A DNA stretch of 64,000 nt, taken from positions 1 to 64,000 of the forward strand of contig DATNQN010000025.1 in NCBI GenBank assembly GCA_036703985.1. The letters are read 5' to 3'. The notes under the pieces were generated by a model. The model was not told where the DNA came from and searched no databases. It saw nothing but the letters and a program-made list of their open reading frames with translations. Shown piece after piece: positions 9,206 to 17,497 of this stretch. Source of the DNA: Leptolyngbyaceae cyanobacterium (GTDB lineage Bacteria; Cyanobacteriota; Cyanobacteriia; Cyanobacteriales; Aerosakkonemataceae). Every line of letters begins with the position of its first letter. Position 1 is the first letter of the stretch. Both the position numbers and the translations under genes were made by a program.

Positions 9206-10636
9206 ATGACACCAGAGCAGAACTACCATATGTCTCCAGAAGAATTTCGCCATTGGGGATATCAAGCGATCGACTGGATAGCTCACTACTTAGAAAATGT
9301 AGAAAATTTACCGGTGCTGTCTCAAGTTCAGCCTGGGGACATCAGAGCTAAGTTGAGTGAAACTGCGCCCCAAAAGGGAGAATCTTTTGAGGCTATTATT
9401 CAAGACCTCGATCGAATTATCGTGCCGGGACTAACTAATTGGCAATCTCCCAACTTTTTCGGATTCTTTCCCGCAGGCATTTCGGCACCTTCAATTATCG
9501 GTGAGCTAATTAGTGCTGGGTTGGGAATACAGGGAATGTTGTGGGCAACTTCGCCTGCTTGTACGGAACTAGAAACCCACGTTTTAGATTGGCTGGTAGA
9601 TATGTTAGAGCTCCCAGAGCATTTTAAATCTGGGGGGAATGGGGGGGGAGTAATTCAAGATTCAGCCAGCAGTGCTTCTTTAGTAGCTTTGTTAGCGGCT
9701 AGGGAACAAACTAAGACCGATATTAACAAACTAGTTGCCTACATTTCTACGCAAACTCACTCTTCTGTAGAGAAAGGAATAAAAATTGCCGGGATAAGGC
9801 CAGAAAATTTACGCTTAATAGAAGTAGACGATAATTATGCCATGCGTCCAGATGTGCTAGAGCAGTGCATCGAAGCGGATATTAAGGCTGGATTAACTCC
9901 TTGTTATTTAGCGGCTACAGTAGGGACAACTTCATCTAATGCGATCGATCCGCTTCCCCAGCTAGGTGCTTTAGCGCAAAAGTATAACATCTGGTTTCAC
10001 GTCGATGCGGCGATGAGCGGTACAGCCGCCCTTTGTCCGGAATATCGCTGGATTCATCAAGGAGTAGAACTAGCTGATAGCTATTGCTTCAATGCTCATA
10101 AATGGATGTTGACAAATTTTGACTGTACTTGTTCCTACGTGAAAGACAGAACAAAGCTGATTCAAGCACTCTCTATCATGCCAGATTACTTGAAAAATCA
10201 AGCTACCGAGTCAGGTCAAGTAATTGATTACCGAGATTGGCAAATTCCATTAGGTCGTAGGTTTAGAAGCCTGAAACTTTGGTTTGTAATTCGCCATTAC
10301 GGTATTGAAGGTTTACAACATTATATCCGCAAACATATCACCTTAGCGCAAGAATTTGCCCAATGGGTAGAAGCTCACCCAAGTTTTGAGTTAGTCGTCA
10401 ATCCTCCCCTTAATTTAGTATGTTTCCGGCACAAAGGGGGCGATCGCGTTAACCAAGCAATTGTTAACAGTCTTAATGCTTCGGGAAAAATTTATTTAAT
10501 TTCCACAAAACTTGATGATAAAGTAACGATCAGAATGTCGATCGGGCAATCAAAAACTGAAAGGGCAAATGTAGAACTAGCGTGGAAGTTAATTTGTCAA
10601 GTAGCTGATTCCGTAGAAGTAACAGAATTAGTTTAA
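9206..10636 (+). CDS. Aromatic-L-amino-acid decarboxylase (DDC-like, PLP group II)
   Basis: Cytosolic PLP enzyme of the DOPA/tryptophan/tyrosine decarboxylase family, 476 residues, the normal length. Visible residues: PLP-stacking His185 in THSSVEKG, Asp267 in HVDAAM, Schiff-base Lys299 in NAHKWML, and the catalytic-loop tyrosine Tyr328 in MPDYLKN. A Tyr at that loop position marks decarboxylases, whereas Phe marks the aldehyde-forming plant relatives. The segment DYRDWQIPLGRRFRSLK is almost the same as in animal DOPA decarboxylase, and the catalytic numbering is offset by only four from the human enzyme as I remember it. It should make tyramine, dopamine, tryptamine or serotonin-type amines; which one cannot be read from sequence. 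It faces away from the minus-strand methyltransferase operon and ends at a strong terminator. Confidence 0.92.
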   Translation: MTPEQNYHMSPEEFRHWGYQAIDWIAHYLENVENLPVLSQVQPGDIRAKLSETAPQKGESFEAIIQDLDRIIVPGLTNWQSPNFFGFFPAGISAPSIIGELISAGLGIQGMLWATSPACTELETHVLDWLVDMLELPEHFKSGGNGGGVIQDSASSASLVALLAAREQTKTDINKLVAYISTQTHSSVEKGIKIAGIRPENLRLIEVDDNYAMRPDVLEQCIEADIKAGLTPCYLAATVGTTSSNAIDPLPQLGALAQKYNIWFHVDAAMSGTAALCPEYRWIHQGVELADSYCFNAHKWMLTNFDCTCSYVKDRTKLIQALSIMPDYLKNQATESGQVIDYRDWQIPLGRRFRSLKLWFVIRHYGIEGLQHYIRKHITLAQEFAQWVEAHPSFELVVNPPLNLVCFRHKGGDRVNQAIVNSLNASGKIYLISTKLDDKVTIRMSIGQSKTERANVELAWKLICQVADSVEVTELV

Positions 10637-10645
10637 TGGATAGCA

Positions 10646-10668
10646 AAACCCAACATTTTGTTGGGTTT
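10646..10668. terminator. Terminator between convergent decarboxylase and methyltransferase genes
   Basis: aaacccaaca at 10646-10655 and tgttgggttt at 10659-10668 form a perfect 10-bp stem with a 3-base loop, ten bases past the decarboxylase stop. The A and T edges let it act in both directions. Confidence 0.75.
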
Positions 10669-10704
10669 CGTTATTTGAAGATATCCTAAGAAAGCGCTAC
10701 TAGA

Positions 10705-11739
10705 TTACTCGATCGGAACTAGTTCCATTCCACTGACGGGAGTGCCTGCGGAAATAATGTTGACTAATTGAAAGCCTCCCTTTTGGAAAAGTTCTCTGAA
10801 TTCTTCCTCTGTGCGTGCGCCACCTTTACCGATCGACATTACTTCTAAGTCTAACCATTTACCCCAGTGGAACTCGTCTCCGGAAGGAATAATCGAATCG
10901 ATTACCAGTAATGTTGCGTTGTCAGCCATTGCACGGCGAATACTCTTGAGCAGTGCGATCGCGCTTTCATCGCTGCAATCGATAATACTGTAGGAAATCG
11001 TATAGAGATCCGCACCTGTGGGTATAGATTCAAACATATTTCCGCCTACTCGTTCGCAGCGATCGGCTACTCCTTGGGAGGCTAGGAAATCGGCGGCTTG
11101 CTCAACTGCTTGCGGTAAGTCGAACAGCACGCCTTTTAAGTGGGGATTGGCTTTCAAAATTTCGGCAATTAACGCACCTTGACCCCCAGCTAAATCGACT
11201 ACTTTAGTAAAACGAGAAAAGTCATATTTTCTCAGTAAAGGCAGGTGAAAATTCATAGTCAAATTTACCATTGCCTTGTTGAATAGTTCTCCCGCTTCCC
11301 CATCTCGATCGAAATATTCATACAAATTATTAATGCCAAAAGCATGGGTAACTGCTGGTTGGTTATCCTTCACGTTGTCGAACATTTTATCGGTGAATTC
11401 CAAATGCCAGGGTGAAGCGTGCATCATCACCAAGTGACGCAAGGTTTGGGGATTATCGCTGCGGAGATATTGACCGATAGGTGCGATCGCAAATCGATGA
11501 GGTTCCACTTCCGTAAATACTCCCACGCTAGCCAAGCAGCGAAGCAATCGATACAGCGACGGCGCGTGAGTTTGAGTAGCTTGAGCAATTTCTTCTACGC
11601 TTTTCGTATCATCTCCGATCGCGTCAGCAATACCTAGTTGAGCAGCGGTACTCAGTGCATGGTTAAGCCAGAGTTTGCTACTTAGCTGAACCCACGCGAT
11701 CATCGGTGATTTTGGTTGTGCACTTTGTGATGTTGCCAT
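10705..11739 (-). CDS. Acetylserotonin-O-methyltransferase-like protein 1 (SAM motif kept, catalytic His missing)
   Basis: Class I SAM-dependent methyltransferase with an N-terminal winged-helix dimerisation domain (about residues 10-90) and a C-terminal Rossmann domain. Motif I is intact at 180-188 (VVDLAGGQG) and the acidic end of strand 2 is present in VLFDLPQ. In this family a His-Asp-Trp motif supplies the catalytic base; here the aligned segment is SIIDCSDE, with Ile253 where His is expected. It is the last gene of a minus-strand series Rieske, DUF3445, MT3, MT2, MT1. Methylation of an oxygen, nitrogen or carbon in an aromatic-amine pathway is plausible, but the missing base argues against the standard O-methylation mechanism. 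Confidence 0.82.
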   Translation of the reverse strand: MATSQSAQPKSPMIAWVQLSSKLWLNHALSTAAQLGIADAIGDDTKSVEEIAQATQTHAPSLYRLLRCLASVGVFTEVEPHRFAIAPIGQYLRSDNPQTLRHLVMMHASPWHLEFTDKMFDNVKDNQPAVTHAFGINNLYEYFDRDGEAGELFNKAMVNLTMNFHLPLLRKYDFSRFTKVVDLAGGQGALIAEILKANPHLKGVLFDLPQAVEQAADFLASQGVADRCERVGGNMFESIPTGADLYTISYSIIDCSDESAIALLKSIRRAMADNATLLVIDSIIPSGDEFHWGKWLDLEVMSIGKGGARTEEEFRELFQKGGFQLVNIISAGTPVSGMELVPIE

Positions 11740-11775
11740 TTTTTTATCTCTTTAAACTTTTTATGTCTAACCATC

Positions 11776-11841
11776 GTTTGTAGTAAGGACTTCAGTCCTT
11801 AGCATTATGGGTGTGAGAGGACTGAAGTCCTCACTACAAAC
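11776..11841. repeat. Palindromic repeat with ~24-bp arms
   Basis: Arms beginning gtttgtagtaaggacttcag (from 11776) and ending ctgaagtcctcactacaaac (to 11841) form a near-perfect inverted repeat. Palindromes of this gtagtgaggacttcagtcc type are scattered through filamentous cyanobacterial genomes. It sits in the spacer between two methyltransferase genes. Confidence 0.6.
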
Positions 11842-11889
11842 AAACTTGATTATTGGTAATCAAGCGGACGCGATATGACTTACCGCTTT

Positions 11890-11921
11890 AGATCCCCGAC
11901 TTCTTGAACAAGTCGGGATCT
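11890..11921. repeat. Second palindromic repeat in the same spacer
   Basis: agatccccgactt and aagtcgggatct flank a short loop. It lies 16 bases beyond the MT2 stop codon, so it may also act as a terminator or transcript-processing hairpin. Confidence 0.55.
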
Positions 11922-11936
11922 GGATTGCGATCGCAT

Positions 11937-12974
11937 TTAAGCCTGAACCAATTCCATCAAGGTAGTTAGGGTTTCTTCTTCCTTGTTAATAGTGCGTGCC
12001 AAATTAAAACCCGCTTTCTCAAAAATTTCTTTAAATTCTGCTTCCGTGCGTACTTTCCAATTCCCCATCGTCATTTCTTCCAAATCCAGCCATTTGTTCC
12101 AATTGGGTTGGTTACCGGGGGGAATCACCGAATCCATTACGATTACTTTGCCATTGGGATTCATCGCGCTGCGGATATTTTGCAGGATCGTTACGGCTGC
12201 TTCATCGTCAGCTTCGATCATGGTGTAAGAAAGGGTGTAGAGATCGCCACCCGCAGGTACGGAACCGTGTAAATCTCCCTCGACAGCTTCGCATCGCGAG
12301 CCAACTCCTTCAGCGCTGACGTAACCAGATGCTTCTTCTGTCACTGGTGGTGGGCCAAACAAAACTCCTTGCGCTTTCGGGTTATGTTGGAGTATCCACG
12401 CGATCGCCACGTTTTCTGGGCCAGCCGCACCGACAACTTTTGTAAAACCAGATACATCGTATTCTTCCAGTACTGGCGGACAAAAGTTTTTCAGAATTCC
12501 ACCAACAGCGCGGAAAAATAGTTCGCTCTCCTGGGGATGTTGTTCCAGGTAGTGCATATAATTTTCTACACCGTGAATATGTTGGATGGTTGGTCTTCCA
12601 TCCTTGACTGTGCGATACATTTCCCCTTTTAAAGGCCAATTGCACTCGCTACAGTGCATCATCACTTGATACTTTAATGAATAAGGATTATCTTCTCGTA
12701 GATATTCACCCATTGGAGCGAGCGCGAATTTCTGCGGTTCAACTTCTGTAAACACCCCCATACAAGCCAACGCACGCATCAATCGATACAAAGAACGAGT
12801 ATGAGTTTCCGTAGCTTTTGCCAGTTCATCAACTGGTTTAGCACCGTCTTTTAGCAGATCTGCAACTCCTAATCGGGCAGCTACATTCAGCGCTTGGTTT
12901 ATCCACAAACCGCTAGAAAGCTCCATAAAAGCTAACAGTGCTGAGTTATCTTGAATACTTTGCGATTGGCTCAT
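11937..12974 (-). CDS. Methyltransferase-like protein 2, probable pseudoenzyme
   Basis: Same two-domain layout and length as its neighbours (345 residues) and clearly a tandem duplicate of them. The SAM-binding motif I, VVDLAGGQG or VVDVAGGRG in the other two, is here VVGAAGPEN (180-188): the conserved acidic residue and the glycine pair are gone. The strand-2 acid is also lost (FGPPP in place of FDLPQ). The catalytic position is Ile253 followed by Glu254. The frame is nevertheless intact from end to end, and the dimerisation domain is well kept, so it is more likely a maintained non-catalytic partner than a recent pseudogene. A role as a heterodimer partner of MT1 or MT3 is inference. Confidence 0.78.
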   Translation of the reverse strand: MSQSQSIQDNSALLAFMELSSGLWINQALNVAARLGVADLLKDGAKPVDELAKATETHTRSLYRLMRALACMGVFTEVEPQKFALAPMGEYLREDNPYSLKYQVMMHCSECNWPLKGEMYRTVKDGRPTIQHIHGVENYMHYLEQHPQESELFFRAVGGILKNFCPPVLEEYDVSGFTKVVGAAGPENVAIAWILQHNPKAQGVLFGPPPVTEEASGYVSAEGVGSRCEAVEGDLHGSVPAGGDLYTLSYTMIEADDEAAVTILQNIRSAMNPNGKVIVMDSVIPPGNQPNWNKWLDLEEMTMGNWKVRTEAEFKEIFEKAGFNLARTINKEEETLTTLMELVQA

Positions 12975-13167
12975 CGTGATTGATTTTTTTTAATTTGTTA
13001 CATTGAAGTTATAGGTAATATTTTATAACTAATATGTACTAAAAAAAAGTTTCTTATTAAATGTTTAATTTTAAATTTTGGGGAAACTAAATAGTTACGA
13101 ATATCACCAAAACGAACCGCTTGGCTTAATTATTTTTTAATCTTAGTTTTGATTTAAATTTAATCTC

Positions 13168-13207
13168 AAATAGCCTTGGAAATAATTATCTATAGCCAAG
13201 GCTATTT
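13168..13207. terminator. Hairpin with 12-bp stem between MT2 and MT3
   Basis: aaatagccttgg (13168-13179) and ccaaggctattt (13196-13207) are perfect inverted repeats, with a T-run on the plus-strand side. On the minus strand it follows the MT3 stop and could attenuate read-through into MT2 and MT1. Confidence 0.5.
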
Positions 13208-13267
13208 TTTTCGTTTTTCGTTCCCAAGTTCAACCTGGAAAGGAGTTGTGGGAGGTTCTATCTCCTC

Positions 13268-14290
13268 CTAAGTGGGAATCAACTCCAGGGCGTCACAAGG
13301 AGTACCGGTTCTCACGATGCGTGCTAATTGAAAACCTGCTTTAGCAAATAATTCTGTAAATTCTGCTTCAGTGCGCGGGCGTCCGTAGCCGATCGTCATT
13401 GCTTCCAAATCCAGCCATTTTACCCAATTATATTCCTCATCAGTCGGGACAATGGAATCGACGATTACTACTTTGCCATTTTTATCGATCGCGCGTCGCA
13501 CATTTTGGAGTATTTTAATTGCATTATCGTCATCCCAGTCAACCATAATAAAGCATAAAGTGTACAAATCGCCACCAAAAGGGACAGCTTCAAACATATT
13601 GCCAGCGACTCTTTCACAGCGATCGAGTATTCCTTGTTTTTCTAAAAAAGGTACGGCTTCTTCTACGGTTTGTGCTAAATCGAAAAGAACTCCTTTCAGA
13701 TGTGGATTTCTACTCAAAATTAAAGAAATCAGTGCGCCTCTGCCCCCAGCCACATCGACAACTTTCGTAAAAGGAGAAAAATCATAAGAATTAACAAATC
13801 GTTCGTTAAAATTTTTCCCCGCACCCAGCATTGCTTTATCAAATAGTTCTTGAGATGCAGGGTTTTTTACTAGATAATCCCAATATGTATCTACTTGAAA
13901 AAGATGATTTACGGCTGGTTTCCCATTTTTAACCGCATGAAACATCGCTCCTGTAGTATCCCAATGCCACTGTTCGCAGTGCATTAAAATTTGGTCGCGG
14001 AAAGAGTAAGGATTATCGGTGCGAAGATATTCAGCAATGGGAGTCAGGGCAAATTTACGCGGTTCGACTTCCGTAAACGCGCCAACGCTAGCAAGAGCGC
14101 GAAGGATTCGGTACAGTGAAGGAGCGTGACTATCGCTAAGTTTTGCTAATTCATCAACGGTTTTTGGTTCTTCTGCGAGTAAGTCAGCAATCCCCAATTT
14201 GGCAGCTACATTGAGTGCTTGGGTAAGCCAAAGTTTACTTGCCAATTCGACAAAAGCGAGCATTGGTGATTTGGTAGCAGATTTACTCAT
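13268..14290 (-). CDS. Acetylserotonin-O-methyltransferase-like protein 3 (SAM motif kept, catalytic His missing)
   Basis: A 340-residue relative of MT1 with intact motif I (VVDVAGGRG at 177-185) and strand-2 acid (VLFDLAQ). At the family's His-Asp-Trp site it reads MVDWDDD: Asp and Trp are kept and only His is replaced, by Val250. It should therefore bind SAM and a substrate but cannot use the usual general base. It follows the DUF3445 gene after 140 bases that contain a palindromic repeat. Alternatives are N- or C-methylation, or a SAM-binding enzyme with another chemistry as known for the RdmB-type relatives. Confidence 0.82.
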   Translation of the reverse strand: MSKSATKSPMLAFVELASKLWLTQALNVAAKLGIADLLAEEPKTVDELAKLSDSHAPSLYRILRALASVGAFTEVEPRKFALTPIAEYLRTDNPYSFRDQILMHCEQWHWDTTGAMFHAVKNGKPAVNHLFQVDTYWDYLVKNPASQELFDKAMLGAGKNFNERFVNSYDFSPFTKVVDVAGGRGALISLILSRNPHLKGVLFDLAQTVEEAVPFLEKQGILDRCERVAGNMFEAVPFGGDLYTLCFIMVDWDDDNAIKILQNVRRAIDKNGKVVIVDSIVPTDEEYNWVKWLDLEAMTIGYGRPRTEAEFTELFAKAGFQLARIVRTGTPCDALELIPT

Positions 14291-14333
14291 AAGTTGTTAA
14301 TTTGGGTCAAAATGTTTAGATGCAAATCATAGT

Positions 14334-14397
14334 AGGGAATCGGCATAAAGGAAGTTTTGGCGATACTAGATGATGTGCTGATGCCGTGTCCCTACAG
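14334..14397. repeat. Palindromic repeat in the DUF3445-MT3 spacer
   Basis: gtagggaatcggcat and atgccgtgtccctac match as inverted repeats at 13 of 15 positions, separated by 34 bases. This is an interspersed-repeat type, not a gene. Confidence 0.5.
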
Positions 14398-14430
14398 GAT
14401 AATTAACCAGGGAAGAACCGAAAAGCTTGA

Positions 14431-15342
14431 TTACGATCGATCCAAATAAGCAAGTAACGGCTCTAAAAATGGTTCCATGCCTCGATATGTTTGGGTATGA
14501 GGAGACATTCCTCGAATTACGGCTGCCAAATTATGGGCAATTTGCGGTTCTTTTCTCAAACAAGAAATCCGATCGACAAAGCTCCGAATTGTAAACAGGA
14601 CAGCACCACTTTTGGGAAAACTGCGGAGGGTTTGAAACTCAGTTCTCAACCACAGGATATCGCCAGCATTATCAGCATTAATCTCTTTTTCCCAACCTTC
14701 TTTTGGTTCGTACCAATATAATACCATTTCGTCGGTTGGTACAATACCCCAAGCAATTCTAAATCCAGGACGATCGGGATGCAAATGAGCGAAGTAATTA
14801 TTAACCGTTTTATCTAGTTTTTCTTTAAAACCAGGCACGGGGCCATGCACTTTGAATAGGGGAAGGCCAATTTTTTCTTCGACCCGCCAAAACAGAGGAA
14901 AAAAAGCCAAAGCAGCCGTTAGTACGAACCCTTCTTCACCGGGTTGCATTATACATAAATCTTCTTGCACTAGTTGTCCGGCTAAGGCAAGGGGAGCATC
15001 TTGATAATCGGAAATATCCCAAACTTTTCCCAACTTCAAGTTTTCGATTTTGGTTCCTTCTTGTCTGTAATATTCTGGGAAGTATTTCACCAAATGCTCT
15101 AAGAGTGTTTCTAAGACTTCTTGTTGAGCCGCTTCGCTACCGGGGAGGGCGGCAAAAAATTTAGAGTAATGTTCTTCTACCAGTTGATGTTTAAGTTTTA
15201 GGGTATTGACAAACTCTTCGTCAATATCAATCCATTTCGATATATCTTCTAGAGGTTGTAGGGCTGGTCCCATACTCCATTTTCCTTTCACTATATGGAG
15301 AGGTAAAAATCTTGGTAATTTCATGGCGACTTGAGTATTCAT
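14431..15342 (-). CDS. DUF3445 / heme-dependent oxidative N-demethylase family protein
   Basis: A 303-residue protein with the family hallmark LRTEFQTLRSFPKSGAVLF followed by TIRSFVD. The characterised member of DUF3445 is a PAS-fold heme enzyme that oxidatively demethylates dimethylamine; most members have unknown substrates. Other conserved-looking parts are the LVQEDLCIMQ stretch and the WRVEEKIG segment near the middle. There is no signal peptide, so it is cytosolic. It is the second gene of the minus-strand series, directly behind the Rieske oxygenase and ahead of three methyltransferase-like genes. A role in trimming or oxidising an N-methyl or amine group on the pathway product is inference from the family and context. 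Confidence 0.82.
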   Translation of the reverse strand: MNTQVAMKLPRFLPLHIVKGKWSMGPALQPLEDISKWIDIDEEFVNTLKLKHQLVEEHYSKFFAALPGSEAAQQEVLETLLEHLVKYFPEYYRQEGTKIENLKLGKVWDISDYQDAPLALAGQLVQEDLCIMQPGEEGFVLTAALAFFPLFWRVEEKIGLPLFKVHGPVPGFKEKLDKTVNNYFAHLHPDRPGFRIAWGIVPTDEMVLYWYEPKEGWEKEINADNAGDILWLRTEFQTLRSFPKSGAVLFTIRSFVDRISCLRKEPQIAHNLAAVIRGMSPHTQTYRGMEPFLEPLLAYLDRS

Positions 15343-15496
15343 AATGATTTACCGCTTATTGGAATTGGATAATATTTTCGAGCGAAAAGCGAAAGATCCG
15401 GCCAGTCAACATTACTGTGTATATGGCGATTTCGTCAATTACGGGAATAAAAAAGAGCGATCGTTTTCAGCAATTTTGACAATAACAATTTCGAGC

Positions 15497-16573
15497 TTAG
15501 CTAATTTGCATCAGTTTTTTGACCGCTTTACGAATATATGCAATGCCATCTTCAGGGCCTTGAGCTAATGGTTGTTTGACTGGGTATGCCCGTGATTTCA
15601 CTTGCTCTTGCAACATTAGGTTGATCGGGATATCTTCTGCAAAAACTTCAGCAAATTTTAAGGGTTTTTTGCCATCTGTTTTGAGGGGAAATTTTTCCAT
15701 CTGTTCTGGACTTTGATAAAGGAATTTCTCAATCACTGTCAATCCAGGATTAATCGGATTAAATTGCCAAACGACTATATTTCTTTCGAGGGTGATAATG
15801 GGCATACTTGGAAAAATATAGCCGATATAGGTTGGCTCTTTTGGCACTTTATATTCGTATTCCTGAATTATATGAAGGCCAGTCATAGAACCTTTGATAA
15901 AACCAGGCAAATCGAAATCTGCGGCTAAAGTGGGGCCATGCACCATTGGTATATGGTAAGCATCGATATAATTTTCCATTAAAATTTTCCAATTAGCTGC
16001 GATCTCATACGTAGCGCGATGAGCGATTCGCAATCCTTGCCAAGAGTGGGAATATCGTTCTAGATGCTGGGGTACGCCTGCTAAGTAATCTTTTAATGAT
16101 GGTGCTTCCGGATCGAGGTTAACAAAAACGAATCCACCCCACGTATCTACTTGTACTTGCGGTAAAGCGATCGCAGTTTTGTCTAAATTCGGGAAGCATT
16201 GGGGATACACCACACCTTCTAGCTTACCTTCTAAGTTATAACTCCAATGGTGATAAGGGCAGATGATATGCTTGCAATTCCCTTGTCCTTCAAGTAGGCG
16301 CATTCCTCGATGGACGCACACGTTGTACATTGCTTGTAGCTTTCCGGAATTGGTGCGAGTTACTATTATCGGTTCATCTCCAACTTTACAACTCAGATAA
16401 TCGCCAGGATTAACCAAATCTTCTTGTCTGCCGACAAATAGCCAACTCTTATACCAAATTTTTTCCCGTTCTTCGATAAAAAATTGGGGGTCGGTGTAAC
16501 AATGACCGGGTAATTCTTCCATTAAGACTGGTTTATCTGTGTTGGGACTTTCAAGAAGTATTTGTTCTGTCAT
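15497..16573 (-). CDS. Rieske non-heme iron oxygenase, alpha subunit
   Basis: Ring-hydroxylating or demethylating oxygenase, 358 residues. The Rieske [2Fe-2S] ligands are CVHRG (Cys86, His88) and CPYHHW (Cys105, His108). The mononuclear iron site is ENYIDAYHIPMVHG (Asp204 as electron bridge, His207 and His212 as ligands). The aligned C-terminal part is rich in beta strand, as in the catalytic domain. No reductase or ferredoxin gene lies in the window, so electrons must come from proteins encoded elsewhere. It is the first gene of the minus-strand series and has a nonamer box about 190 bases upstream. In cyanobacteria such single-component-like Rieske proteins often tailor natural products, for example in saxitoxin clusters. 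Confidence 0.9.
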   Translation of the reverse strand: MTEQILLESPNTDKPVLMEELPGHCYTDPQFFIEEREKIWYKSWLFVGRQEDLVNPGDYLSCKVGDEPIIVTRTNSGKLQAMYNVCVHRGMRLLEGQGNCKHIICPYHHWSYNLEGKLEGVVYPQCFPNLDKTAIALPQVQVDTWGGFVFVNLDPEAPSLKDYLAGVPQHLERYSHSWQGLRIAHRATYEIAANWKILMENYIDAYHIPMVHGPTLAADFDLPGFIKGSMTGLHIIQEYEYKVPKEPTYIGYIFPSMPIITLERNIVVWQFNPINPGLTVIEKFLYQSPEQMEKFPLKTDGKKPLKFAEVFAEDIPINLMLQEQVKSRAYPVKQPLAQGPEDGIAYIRKAVKKLMQIS

Positions 16574-16762
16574 TTATTCAATCCTATGTGATAGACTTGG
16601 CCTTTTCTAGCTCTTTTATATAGATTTGTTTATGATTTTCATTTTAGAATAAACTAGCTAAATAATTGTACCTAATAGCAAATTATGCCATAAGTTGTCT
16701 TTTGGCAACCTAGTTTTCAATTCTTAAAATCCTTTAATTTTATTATTACAGTTATGTCTGAT

Positions 16763-16789
16763 TTACTGTTCCTGCTTTTCCTACTTTTC
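16763..16789 (-). promoter_or_regulatory. Triple 9-bp direct-repeat box, Rieske-operon copy
   Basis: ttactgttc (degenerate), ctgcttttc and ctacttttc are contiguous, 190 bases upstream of the Rieske start. Read towards the gene the last two give GAAAAGTAG and GAAAAGCAG. Confidence 0.55.
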
Positions 16790-17038
16790 TTACTAGTAGG
16801 ATAGCTCGATCGTCATTTTTGCCAAGCTGCTCTTTTAGTACAGAAGACACTTAGTTATATTTTTTCATTCCTTTTCCACAGACATCTTTAACATAAAATG
16901 TAGCAAAGTTGTATCTCGCGTCTCAACAAGGTTCCAGGTAACGCACTTTTAATTTATGGAGATGTCTAATTGATGATTCACTTTGACTTTTTACCTAAAA
17001 CGGGCAATTAACTGATGAAATAGCTTTGCTTGAAATAC

Positions 17039-17065
17039 AAAAAGTAGGAAAAGTAGGAAAAGTAG
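17039..17065 (+). promoter_or_regulatory. Triple 9-bp direct-repeat box, sulfotransferase copy
   Basis: aaaaagtag, gaaaagtag and gaaaagtag run without gaps on the plus strand, 433 bases upstream of the sulfotransferase. The orientation is inverted compared with the box at 16763, so each faces its own gene. Confidence 0.6.
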
Positions 17066-17497
17066 GAAGTAATAAATATAGTTGGGTCAATACTACATAA
17101 ATAAGCAATCTATTTTTTTATGGTTAGCTAGTTGCCAGTTAAGTAATTACCTGTTTTAATAGATATCTGTGCTAGCTTTTTACGGAAGTAAATGAGAGTA
17201 AGCACATTAATTGCATAAAACCCTTTTAAAACAATGGCATTCAAGCCACGTTTAGTCAGATATCTTTCAGTATAGATCTGGCTGCTTATTTAAAGGGCGA
17301 TCTGGTTAAGCCAATGGTTAAGAAGAAATCAATATCCATCTTACTCCTAATTTTCATGTGTAAGAGCAATTTGATTGGTGAAGATAGAATTATTTAGCTT
17401 TTAGATAGAAGCCAATGGTGTAGAATATTCGTTTATAAACTGACCAACTCACTCATATCAACTAGTTATTCCTCTTGAAAAAAATCCTAAATCAATC

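Larger units (their letters stand above)
16574..17497. other. Divergent promoter region between Rieske operon and sulfotransferase
   Basis: A 924-base AT-rich spacer without a supported gene. It holds two triple nonamer boxes in opposite orientations, 16763-16789 and 17039-17065, one facing each divergent gene. Confidence 0.55.
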
